Shown here: piece after piece, positions 17,136 through 26,798 of the stretch
Position numbering within the stretch: the first letter of the stretch is position 1
Layout of the letters: the number at the start of each line of letters is the position of its first letter
From: Sphingomonas sp. M1-B02
GTDB lineage: Bacteria; Pseudomonadota; Alphaproteobacteria; Sphingomonadales; Sphingomonadaceae
Length of the DNA: 64,000 nt
Direction of reading: 5' to 3'
NCBI RefSeq assembly: GCF_026167525.1
Contig: NZ_CP110679.1
Span: 310,001-374,000 of the forward strand
The notes under the pieces: generated by a model
Database searches by the model: none
What the model was told of the DNA's origin: nothing
The model's input: the letters and a program-made list of their open reading frames with translations, nothing else
Position numbers and translations under genes: made by a program

Positions 17136-17378
17136 TTGGAAAATGGGGTGGAAACTGCAGGCGGCGTCGCCGAGACCGATTTGCAGGCCCTTCGTTCGCG
17201 AGTGCTGGCATGCCAAGAGCGTGATGCTGGCGTGACGCATAAGTGGCTAGCCGATGCCGCTAAGATACAGGGCGGGACGCTGTCGAAGTTCCTGCACCGC
17301 GGACGGGGGCTGGCTCGCTCCCAGTTCATATATCTGCAGCTCGCGCTTTGTCGTGTGCAAGCGAGGGCGGCGGCGTGA
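17136..17378 (+). CDS. Small putative helix-turn-helix protein
   Basis: Predicted 80-residue protein starting at TTG 17136, six bases after a GGAGGGCAGGGAG ribosome-binding site; GTG at 17148 is an alternative. The middle reads as a compact helical DNA-binding unit: VTHKWLADAAKIQGGTLSKF followed by LHRGRGLARSQFIYLQLAL, resembling helix-turn-helix proteins in which a second helix (TLSKFL) contacts DNA. The upstream sequence in the same frame (from 16938) does not look coding. It lies at the border of the decayed island, beside a dyad that could be its operator. No family was identified; it could be a phage or plasmid-type regulator. Confidence 0.45.
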   Translation: MENGVETAGGVAETDLQALRSRVLACQERDAGVTHKWLADAAKIQGGTLSKFLHRGRGLARSQFIYLQLALCRVQARAAA

Positions 17379-17728
17379 CGGGCGTAACGCGATGTCACGC
17401 GCGACGTCACGTGACAGTCATGACCCCGCAGCGGTGTCGGGGGTGCGTAGTGCAATTGCGGGGACGCATCGATGTCCATGAAACTTGCTAACGATCATGG
17501 CCATAGCTGCGGCCAAAAGCGGGTCGCGTTTTGCTTGTTTGGGCTGCGCACACGAAACCGTGCCGAACGCCGCGGCTCAACAAGCTGGTGCACAACAAGC
17601 AAGGGCTGGCGCAAAACGCGGGCGGATGTCGCGAGCCGGACCAGGCCAGCAGTCCCACACTACAAAATGTTAATCAGAGCGCCGATAAGGACTTAGGCCT
17701 GCGGCTTAATAATTCACGGGGGCGGAAA
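17379..17728. other. Non-coding or decayed stretch with GTCAC repeats
   Basis: These 350 bases hold only short open frames with no recognisable protein. Near the left end, GTCAC/GTGAC pentamers recur at 17374-17420, including the perfect palindrome GTCACGTGAC (17406-17415). Base composition is less GC-rich than in the flanking operons, consistent with foreign or decaying DNA. Confidence 0.4.
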
Positions 17729-19922
17729 ATGGCGGTCGCAGTTGGTCAGCCGGCGTTTAATGAGAATTACGCGGGGCTGTTTGAAACCGAATCTATGAAC
17801 CCCTTCCGGTAGAACTCGGGCGCACCGTTGGGCACTCCAATTACGCTATCGTATCGCTTCTCCGAGACGTTGCCAGACTACGATACGCACATGACCGGTT
17901 CGGTCGCCACTTATATGCCGGTGCCAGACCAGCTGCGAGCAATCGCTCGAAGCGCATTCAGCACGGTAAGCGCCGTCACCAATGTAACATTCGTGGAAGC
18001 TCCCGCGTCCAGCGGCTACCGAGACGTAGACATTGTGATAAACGGTACCACAATCTCCGGTGGTGGTGCTGCCTTCTTCCCGACTAGGCAGGGTTACGCC
18101 CTGTTTCCCAGCACAGGTGACATTTATCTGGGCGCGAACACTGTGCAGCAGAATGGGGGCATCAGCAAGTCGACCTACGATGTGGTGGGGAATGGGAGCT
18201 TGGCCGGATTCTACGAGACTTTTCTGCATGAGCTTGGTCACGCCTTAGGCCTGTTTCATCCGATGAACTATTCGGACGCCACGGGAGCCTATAATCCGAA
18301 TACCAGTCGCAATCAATCCAGAGATGCGGAACACGCTTTATATGGTGATGGCTTACGACAACGCTCCAGAGGCCAACGGTGCACAGTGGGACAGGCCCCA
18401 ATGCCGCTCGATATTCTCGCGCTCCAGAAGCTATACGGCATCAATCAGACAGCGAGCGCTGGCGATGATACCTGCACGATCCCGGCCCTCAACCCAGGGC
18501 TTCGTACAATCTGGGACTTCGGCGGTACCGACACCCTTGACCTTTCAAACATGAAGGTCGCCGCACGCCTCGACCTTCGCATCGGCGGAGTGTCGGACAT
18601 AGGGAAGATTTAAATTATATCCCAGTGGTCGGGAAACTCGACTGCCTCGAAGTCTAATGTGATCATCGGCCAAACACCGTCATAGGATTGTAGGATCACA
18701 CTACGCAGACGCGATCGTTGCAAACGATGCTAGCAATACGATTGTGGGCAATGGAGGCTCGGACAACCTCTCGGGGTTAGGGGGGAACGACACCTATGTT
18801 GTCAGTACAATGGACACAGTCGTTATGGAGAGCGTCGGGGAAGGCATCGGCACCGTGATCGTCCAAGCTTAAGGCTTCAATTGGGTTATGACCGGAAACG
18901 CGCACGTCGAGACCGTCTCGGCCGAGGCAGGTAGGGCGGCGATCAACAGTACCGGCAACTATCTTTCGCAGACAATCAACGGCAACGATGGTGCGAACAT
19001 CCCGTCGAGCGGCAGTCCAGACTCGCACGATACGCTCAAGGGCGGGCTGGGTGACGACACGTACCGCGTGTTCGCGAGCGGGGACGTAATCAACGACACT
19101 GGCGGCAACGACATCGTCTACACCAGCGGCACGAGCTATTTCCTTTATTCGACCGCCGCGGTGGAGACGCTTTCGACATCGCTGCATGGCGGAACCGAGA
19201 GTTTCTACCTGATCGGGAACGGCGCGTCGCACCTGATCATCGGCAGTTATGGCGACAACATAGTCAATAGCCGATCGGGCAATGGCGAAGGCAATGCTGA
19301 CACGATCATCGGCCTCTATGGCAACGACACGTTCGCGGTGTTCCTGCAAGGTGACGTGGTACGCGAAGCGGTCGGGCAGGGATTTGATACCGTCGTCGCC
19401 AACACGAATTATCAGCTTCGCGACGGGACCGACATCGAGAACCTGACCGTGGCGGACCAGACGTCCACCGATGCGGGACAGCAGTTCACGCTGCGCGGAA
19501 ACGCATTTGCGCAGACGTTGGTCGGCAACGATACCGCGAATGTCCTCGATGGGCGGGGCGGCGACGATCTTCTGATCGGGCGCGGGGGCAGCGACACCTT
19601 CGCGTTCACGACTGCGCTGGTCGCCGGCAATGTCGATAGAATCCAGGACTTCGCGGCAGGTGACAAGATCGGGCTCGCCTTAGATGCATTCGCGGGAGTG
19701 ACCGGCGGCGGGATCCTGGCGGATGAGCCCGTCGCCGGTGCCGCGGCGGCGGATGGCGACGATCGGCTGGTCTATGGCCAAGCTACGGGGCGGCTATGGT
19801 ATGACGCCGATGGAAATGACGCGGGGGCGGCGATGCTGTTTGCTACCCTGGCGGCAGGGACCCCGCTTCGTGCGGGGGACTTTGTGATTGTCGCGCCGGT
19901 GGCGAGCTTGCCAAGCATTTAA
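17729..19922 (+). pseudogene. Serralysin-type (M10) metalloprotease with RTX repeats, broken
   Basis: Remnant of a secreted zinc metalloprotease of the serralysin/RTX group, normally exported by a type I system. Order: N-terminus from ATG 17729; catalytic domain (GTPITLSYRFSETLPDY); zinc site HELGHALGLFHPM (HExxHxxGxxH, 18228-18260); Met-turn MVMAYDNAPEANGAQWDR in another frame (18342-18396); PLDILALQKLYGIN back in the first frame; then a beta-roll with degenerate RTX units (GGLGDDTYRV, GRGGDDLLIGRGGSDTF). Lesions: TAG at 17810-17812, a frameshift between about 18290 and 18340, a compensating shift near 18396-18400, TAA at 18611-18613, an unclear frame to about 18700, and TAA at 18870-18872. 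The only intact long piece is 18888-19922, the RTX C-terminus. No hlyBD-like transporter lies nearby. GC is lower than in neighbours. Confidence 0.88.
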
Positions 19923-20137
19923 GCTGGAGGGCGTTCGCAGGCACGCGACCTTGAGTTATGTCAGCCATTAGAAGGGGTGCCCAAGCTGAAGCCTAAGCGC
20001 CTTGGAGGCTGTCCTTGTCTGCCCGGTCAGGTGGTGCGGGTGGTAGCTTCCTCGATCATGCGGCGGCTGAACCTGACCGAGCGCGGCCTTCGCGACTTCC
20101 GCGCCGAACGACGTCGTCGGGCCGATCCACCCCAAAC

Positions 20138-20826
20138 ATGCGGGCGATCAAAGCCGAGGAATGGGACACCTGGTTCGACGGAACCACCGAGGAGGTGAAG
20201 GTGCTGGTGCGGCCCTATGATGGGCCGATGGACGTGCAATTACGACGCCGTGCCTCTTCTCACATAAATCAGCTATGCCAGGCGATCGACTAAGCGCAGC
20301 GCGCCTACAACAGGCTATTGACCAAGGCCTCACTATCGCTGTCTTTGCTACTTTGTATTACAGCGACCTTCTGTCCGATGACTGCCATATTGAGGCAGGT
20401 CGCCTTCCGAATGGAGGAGATGGCGCCTTTAGATCAGTGGATGCATACGCCTTTGCGCGAAATTCTTCCCCAAGAAGCCGAACTATACTTCAAGATGGGC
20501 AATCACGGGCCTTGGGCCAAGACCACCTAGCACCATTCGGCACGTCCATTTCCCGCCTAACGCCTCCCGCCCAGCAAACCGCCTTTGAGCAATAGCTAAC
20601 TGACATCCCAGCAATATGAGGGATTCGAGAAACTGGTCGGCGATTTTATGCGCACCACCCTTACAGAGTTCATCAGCTAGGCCGACTGGAATGCGATGAC
20701 CGAAGAAGAACGTCGGGACGACGCGCAAAAGCTGATCGCGTAGGCATCTGCCGGCTGGGCGATGCTTAGAAAGCCGCCGGCGAAAACCTCGAGATTGATC
20801 CCGCGGATTACGTGACGATTAAGTGA
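20138..20826 (+). pseudogene. Decayed gene of unknown, possibly phage, origin
   Basis: One frame from ATG 20138 (MRAIKAEEWDTWFDGTTEE) stays protein-like across several in-frame stops. It continues with VAFRMEEMAPLDQWMHTPLR, EAELYFKMGNHGPWAKTT, then YEGFEKLVGDFMRTTLTEFI and ADWNAMTEEERRDDAQKLIA. The final part (AAGENLEIDPADYVTIK, stop TGA 20824-20826) is in a different frame. At least six stops and one frameshift make it non-functional. I do not recognise the family; phage or conjugative-element origin is a guess from the nearby tRNA. The 215 bases before it (19923-20137) contain no recognisable gene. Confidence 0.6.
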
Positions 20827-20885
20827 GCCGGAAACAGTCGAATTTCAGACCGTTCTATATGGGCGTTAAGTCATTGGTTTAGTGG

Positions 20886-20961
<76 letters not shown>

Positions 20962-21066
20962 ATTCCGGGGCTGGCTTGGCGCATATGGAGGATGCGCCGC
21001 CGCGTTTGGAGGGGGGCGGTTAGCAAAGCTTTGGCGGCTTGCAAACCCTAAAATGATGTCGGCGCA

Positions 21067-22185
21067 TCACCAGCGCGCGACGCGGCGGCTTTCGCGGTCG
21101 ATCGAGAGCAGAATGCCGAAGCAGATCATCAGCGTCATCACCGCGGTGCCGCCCCAGCTGATCAGCGGCAGCGGAATGCCTACTACCGGCGCCAGACCCA
21201 TCACCATCGCCATGTTGATCGCGCTGTAGAAGAAGATCGTCGCCGAGAGGCCCGCGGCAGTCAGCCGGCCGAAGCGGCTCTTGGCGCGCATGCTCACGCT
21301 GATCGCCCAGCCGATCAGGCAACCGAAGGCGATGATCAGGAGCACGCCGCCGACCAGGCCCCATTCCTCCATCATCGTCGCCAGCGCGAAATCGGTATGA
21401 CCTTCGGGAAGATAATCGAGATGGCTCTGGGTGCCGTTGAGGAAGCCTTTCCCGAAGATGCCGCCCGATCCGATCGCTATCTTGGACTGGCTGATATGGT
21501 AGCCGGTGCCGAGCGGATCGCTCTCGGGGCTCAGGAAGGTGAGCACCCGCTTGCGCTGATAGTCGTGGAGCAGGAAGTTGACCGCGAGCGGCACTGCGAC
21601 CGCCATCGCCAATGCGCTGCCGATGAAGAGCCGGAGCGGGATGCCGGCGAGGAACATCACGCTGACCCCGCCGGCAGTGATCATGAGCGCGGTGCCGAGA
21701 TCGGGCTGCAGCATCACGAGCCCCGCAGGCACGCCGATCAGCGCGACCGCTGGCCAGATCGCGCCGAAGCGCCGAATTTCGCCGGCGGGCAGCATCTCGT
21801 AGAAGCGCGCCGTCGCCAGCACGATCATCGGCTTCATCAATTCGGACGGCTGGAGGCGGATGAAGCCGAGATCGAGCCAGCGCTGGCTTCCGCCCGCGAC
21901 CGCGCCCAGCGCCTCGACGCCGATCAGCATCAGCAGAATGAGGATATACATCGGGATGGCGGCAAGCGCCCAGAAGCCCTCCGGGACGCGCGACAGGACC
22001 AGCGCCATGCCGAGGAAAACCAGGAACCGTACGCCCTGAGGAACCGCCCAGGGATAAAGATTGCCCCCTGCCGCGGAGAAGAGGACGACCAGTCCGAAGC
22101 CGCCGATGGCGAGCACGAGCAGGATGACCTTCCAGGGAAGCTGGGCGAGCGGCCGGGGCACGATGCCGGGTCCAAGCGAACTCAT
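21067..22185 (-). CDS. rodA: Rod-shape protein RodA (SEDS glycosyltransferase)
   Basis: 372-residue inner-membrane peptidoglycan polymerase of the SEDS family, partner of PBP2 in lateral-wall synthesis. It has about ten membrane segments and the SEDS signatures RWLDLGFIRLQPSELMKP (around 110-127), QPDLGTALMI, DYQRKRVLTFLSPESDPLG and, near the C-terminus, LPLISWGGTA. The start at 22185 overlaps the stop of the upstream PBP2 gene (ATGA); the frame extends further upstream only as a shadow of the PBP2 tail. It is the last gene of the mreB-mreC-mreD-mrdA-rodA operon, all on the minus strand. Confidence 0.97.
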   Translation of the reverse strand: MSSLGPGIVPRPLAQLPWKVILLVLAIGGFGLVVLFSAAGGNLYPWAVPQGVRFLVFLGMALVLSRVPEGFWALAAIPMYILILLMLIGVEALGAVAGGSQRWLDLGFIRLQPSELMKPMIVLATARFYEMLPAGEIRRFGAIWPAVALIGVPAGLVMLQPDLGTALMITAGGVSVMFLAGIPLRLFIGSALAMAVAVPLAVNFLLHDYQRKRVLTFLSPESDPLGTGYHISQSKIAIGSGGIFGKGFLNGTQSHLDYLPEGHTDFALATMMEEWGLVGGVLLIIAFGCLIGWAISVSMRAKSRFGRLTAAGLSATIFFYSAINMAMVMGLAPVVGIPLPLISWGGTAVMTLMICFGILLSIDRESRRVARW

Positions 22186-24182
22186 GGCGTGACTTCCTCG
22201 GGGCTCGTATTGGCAGCGTCGCTGTCGATCGTGTTGGTCGTGGCGTTGGCCGCGGCCGACGCGATCGTGCTGGCGGCTTCTGCCGCGTCTTCCGGAACGG
22301 GCGGCGCGGGGGCGGCCTGTGCTGCCCGCCATGCGGCGGACTTGGTGGCCATCCGAGTCGCGATATCGCCGCCCCAGCCCGCCTCGAGCTCGCCCAGCCG
22401 GGTCATCGCCTGCTCTCGGTCGAACAGGAAGGTCAGCACATCCTTTGCGATCGGCGCCGCCGCACGCGCGCCGCCCATGCCGTGCTCGATCACGACCGAT
22501 GCAGCGTAGCGAGGATTGTCGACGGGCGCGAAGCAGATGAAGAGTCCGTGATCGCGATATTTCCAGTCGCCGCCCTGGCCGCGATTGCGATCCATGATGC
22601 GGCGCACCTGTGCGGTGCCGGTCTTGCCGCCCATGCGGACCCCGTCTAGCCGGAGCTTCGACGCGCCCGCGGTGCCATGGCCGTTGACCACCTCATCCAT
22701 TCCGGCGCGCACGATCGCAAGATGCTCGGCGGGGAAGGGCAGCGGCGGGAAGTTGCGCGGCGGGGCGTGAAGCAGCGAGGGATCGACGAGAAGACCAGAG
22801 GCGAGACGCGCGGCCGACAAAGCGAGCTGGAACGGGCTTACCAGCACATAGCCCTGGCCGATCGCCGCGTTGAGGGTGTCGGACTGAGTCCATTTCTGTT
22901 TGTAGCGGCGCAGCTTCCACGCCTCGTCGGGGATCGTGCCGTAGCGCTGCGAGGGCAAAGGGAGGGCATGCTCGGCACCGAATCCCAGCGCGCGCGCGGC
23001 AACTGCGATCCGATCGACGCCGATCTCACGACCGACCGTGTAGAAATAGGTGTTGCAGCTGCGCGCGATGGCGGTGTGCATCGTCATCGGCCCGTGCCGC
23101 CCCAGGCAGCCGAAACGGCGATTGCCGAGGGTGTAACCGCCATTGCAGTAAATCACGCGCTTCGGGTCCACGCCGGCTCCCAGCGCGGCGAGAGCGGTCG
23201 CGGGTTTGAAGGTCGAGCCGGGGGGATAGAGCCCCTGGAGCGTCTTGTTCATCAGCGGGATGTGATCGTCCTCCGACAGCATCCGCCATTCGCTGTTGCT
23301 GATCCCGTCCGAGAAAGCGTTCGGATCGTAGGCCGGCATCGAGACCATCGCGAGGATATGGCCGGTCATGCAGTCGAACACCGTAACGGAGCCCGATTCC
23401 TCGCCCATCCGTCGCGCCGCATAGTCCTGAAGCCCCGCGTCGATCGTGAGCTTGATCGTCTCGCCCGGCACGTCGGCGCGGGTCTCGAGTTCACGCACCA
23501 GCTTGCCGCGCGCGGTAACTTCGACCCGCTTGGCGCCAGGGGCACCGCGAAGCCGCTTTTCGAGCGATTTCTCAAGCCCCTCCTTGCCCAGCTTGAAGCC
23601 GGGCGCGAGCAGCAACGGGTCTTTCTCCTTGCGATACTGCTCGGCCGAGGCGGCACCGACATAGCCGACCAGATGGCCCACCGCAGCGCCCAGCGGATAG
23701 TTGCGGGCGAAGCCGCGGGTGGGCGCCACGCCGGTCAGCTCGGGCAGGCGCACGCTGACCGCGGCAAAGCGTTCCCAATCGAGATTTTCGAGGACCGGAA
23801 CCGGCTGGAAGCCGGCGGCGCGCTTCAGATCGGTGCGGATCCGCGCCATGTCTTCGGGCGTGAGCTTCAGGATCGGCTGGAGCCCGGCGACAGTCGCCTC
23901 CTTGTTCTGGATCCGGTCGGGGATCAGATCGACGCGAAAGTCGGTCCGATTGTTGGCGATCGGCTTGCCATTTCGATCGACCAGCCAGCCGCGGCGGGGC
24001 GGCGTCAGCGTCAGATTCACGCGATTGCTCTCGGCCATCAGCCGATAGCGCTCATTCTCGAACACCGCGAGCCACGTCATCCGTCCGGCGAGAATAACCC
24101 CCACCGCGGCCTGCGCTCCGCCGAGCAACAGCGCCCTTCTCGAGAAACTATAGGCCTGCGCCGCTTCGGTTACGCGCAGCAT
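22182..24182 (-). CDS. mrdA: Penicillin-binding protein 2 (transpeptidase)
   Basis: 666-residue class B penicillin-binding protein that cross-links lateral-wall peptidoglycan with RodA. A single N-terminal membrane anchor (about residues 18-36) precedes the dimerisation domain (RRGWLVDRNGKPIANN), then the transpeptidase with motifs YPPGSTFKPATA (active-site Ser in STFK), SCN in ARSCNTYFY, and GGKTGTAQV (KTG). The C-terminus carries an unusual Ala/Thr/Pro-rich tail of about 45 residues (after TKSAAWRAAQAAP), absent from enterobacterial PBP2 and probably disordered. Its start lies directly after mreD, and its stop overlaps the rodA start. Confidence 0.97.
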   Translation of the reverse strand: MLRVTEAAQAYSFSRRALLLGGAQAAVGVILAGRMTWLAVFENERYRLMAESNRVNLTLTPPRRGWLVDRNGKPIANNRTDFRVDLIPDRIQNKEATVAGLQPILKLTPEDMARIRTDLKRAAGFQPVPVLENLDWERFAAVSVRLPELTGVAPTRGFARNYPLGAAVGHLVGYVGAASAEQYRKEKDPLLLAPGFKLGKEGLEKSLEKRLRGAPGAKRVEVTARGKLVRELETRADVPGETIKLTIDAGLQDYAARRMGEESGSVTVFDCMTGHILAMVSMPAYDPNAFSDGISNSEWRMLSEDDHIPLMNKTLQGLYPPGSTFKPATALAALGAGVDPKRVIYCNGGYTLGNRRFGCLGRHGPMTMHTAIARSCNTYFYTVGREIGVDRIAVAARALGFGAEHALPLPSQRYGTIPDEAWKLRRYKQKWTQSDTLNAAIGQGYVLVSPFQLALSAARLASGLLVDPSLLHAPPRNFPPLPFPAEHLAIVRAGMDEVVNGHGTAGASKLRLDGVRMGGKTGTAQVRRIMDRNRGQGGDWKYRDHGLFICFAPVDNPRYAASVVIEHGMGGARAAAPIAKDVLTFLFDREQAMTRLGELEAGWGGDIATRMATKSAAWRAAQAAPAPPVPEDAAEAASTIASAAANATTNTIDSDAANTSPEEVTP

Positions 24183-24183
24183 C

Positions 24184-24696
24184 TCAGATCTTCTTCACGT
24201 CGCGGTCGAGCCACGCGCAGAAACGATAGATGAGCGGAAACAGCGCCGCGGAGATCAATATCTGTAGAAGCAAAGCCGTATCGACATGTGCACTGAAGGG
24301 GGTGGCGACAAGGCGTCCGGCAATCAGGCAGAAGCCGATGGCACCTGCCGCGATCAGCCAGTCCTGCCAGAAATCGCGCCAGACGAGGCGGGTATCGAGT
24401 ATGTCGATCGCGAGAATGCACAGGCTCCACAGCAGCATCGCACTGCCAATCGGCTGTCCGCTGACCATATCGTCGAAAAGGCCGAGGGGAACGGGCGCCC
24501 AGACCCGCATCGAATCGCCGCGTGTCATCCGCCAGCCGAGCAGGATCATCAGGCCGAAGGGCGGCAGGAAGGGGACCGATGCAATGACCGGCACCAGCGT
24601 CGTCAGCGAACCGATCACGACCGAAAGCGGCGCGAGCCACACTGCGCGCGGCGGCTTTTCGTTCTGGCCGAAAGGGATGAACTCGGCCGGGCTCAC
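24184..24696 (-). CDS. mreD: Rod-shape protein MreD
   Basis: 170-residue inner-membrane protein with five or so hydrophobic segments and little conserved sequence, as usual for MreD. Recognisable elements are PFGLMILLGWRMTRGD, APVPLGLFDDMVSGQPIGSA and the C-terminal CAWLDRDVKKI. Identity rests on size, topology and position between mreC and mrdA. It overlaps the mreC stop by 4 bases and is followed almost immediately by mrdA. Role: part of the MreBCD-PBP2-RodA elongasome. Confidence 0.93.
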   Translation of the reverse strand: MSPAEFIPFGQNEKPPRAVWLAPLSVVIGSLTTLVPVIASVPFLPPFGLMILLGWRMTRGDSMRVWAPVPLGLFDDMVSGQPIGSAMLLWSLCILAIDILDTRLVWRDFWQDWLIAAGAIGFCLIAGRLVATPFSAHVDTALLLQILISAALFPLIYRFCAWLDRDVKKI

Positions 24697-25592
24697 GGCG
24701 CGGCCGCGGGAGCGCCGGGGGCGGGAGAAGGGCTGGGAGCGGTGACCGGATCAGGAAGGAAGGCGCGCTGCACCAGGGCGAAGTCGAGCGCATCGGGGTT
24801 TGCGCTTGGCACCGCGATGGCGACGTCGCCGGTAGTGCGGACCACCCGCGCAACGGGGATGTCTGGAGAGAAGATACCACCGGTGCCAGAGGTAACGAAG
24901 GAATCGCCGGGCTTGAACCCCTGCGCCGCCACGCTCGCCGAGCGGATGTCGATCAGACCGTCACCACGGCCAGAGGCGATCGCGGGCAGGCCGTCACTGG
25001 TGCGGCGGACGGGAACGATGCTCTCTGCATCGACGATCAGCAGCACGCGCGCGGTGTTCGGGCTCGTCTCCACCACCTGGCCGATGAGCCCCGCGGCTTC
25101 GCGCACCGGCTGGCCGCGCTGCACGCCCTGCCACGCGCCGGCATTGAGGGTCGCATAGCGGCGCGTGCTCGAGGATGAGCTGTTCACCAGCCGCGCAATG
25201 ACGACGCGTTCCGGCGCGACCTCGCGAAGCTGCAGCAAGGCACGCAGGCGGCGATTTTCCTGGTCCAGGGTTCGGGCGCGGGTGACGACCCGCGCATCGT
25301 CGGCGACCTGCTTCTTGAGCCGTGCATTCTCGCCGCGCACGGCGAAATAGCTGCCGATCCCCTCGGGTACGCCGGAGACACTGCGACGCACCCATGCAAG
25401 GCTCGATGCGATCGGAGTAGTGATTTCCGAGATGGCGCCGCGAACGGTCGAGAAAGCGGAGGGGTTGAAGGTAGACAGCAGCAGAAGGCCCGCACCGATC
25501 AATGCACCGCCGATCGCGCCGACATAACCGATGAAGAGCCCGTATTGCGCCCGCCGCGAAAATCCCGGGCGCCGGTTTCGTGGCGGCGCCAT
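24693..25592 (-). CDS. mreC: Rod-shape-determining protein MreC
   Basis: 299-residue bitopic periplasmic protein of the elongasome. A cytosolic Arg-rich start (PPRNRRPGFSRRAQYG) is followed by a membrane helix (about residues 18-42), a coiled coil (GENARLKKQVADDARVVTRA, then LDQENRRLRALLQL) and the double beta-barrel MreC domain (LNAGAWQGVQRGQPVREAAG, TNxARVLLIVD-type strand, GDSFVTSGTGGIFSPDIPV). It ends in a Pro/Ala tail. It is 16 bases downstream of mreB and overlaps mreD by 4 bases. Confidence 0.96.
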   Translation of the reverse strand: MAPPRNRRPGFSRRAQYGLFIGYVGAIGGALIGAGLLLLSTFNPSAFSTVRGAISEITTPIASSLAWVRRSVSGVPEGIGSYFAVRGENARLKKQVADDARVVTRARTLDQENRRLRALLQLREVAPERVVIARLVNSSSSSTRRYATLNAGAWQGVQRGQPVREAAGLIGQVVETSPNTARVLLIVDAESIVPVRRTSDGLPAIASGRGDGLIDIRSASVAAQGFKPGDSFVTSGTGGIFSPDIPVARVVRTTGDVAIAVPSANPDALDFALVQRAFLPDPVTAPSPSPAPGAPAAAP

Positions 25593-25608
25593 GTCCCCCC
25601 GCCTTTCT

Positions 25609-26652
<1,044 letters not shown>

Positions 26653-26798
26653 TTAATCCGTCCTGCCGCGCGTCGCCCCGAGACGCGGCTGTTCGCACAA
26701 AATTTTTGCCCTGACCCTTCCGGGACGGATGAGAAATCCACCTCGGTGCCATCGGATGCGGGTCGCGGGATGCCGCCGATTGGGCTACGGCGTCTGCC

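Noticed and set aside
17472..17696. Short frames between the HTH gene and the serralysin remnant
   Set aside because: Two overlapping frames of 62-74 codons have no start signals or recognisable sequence, and composition suggests decayed DNA.
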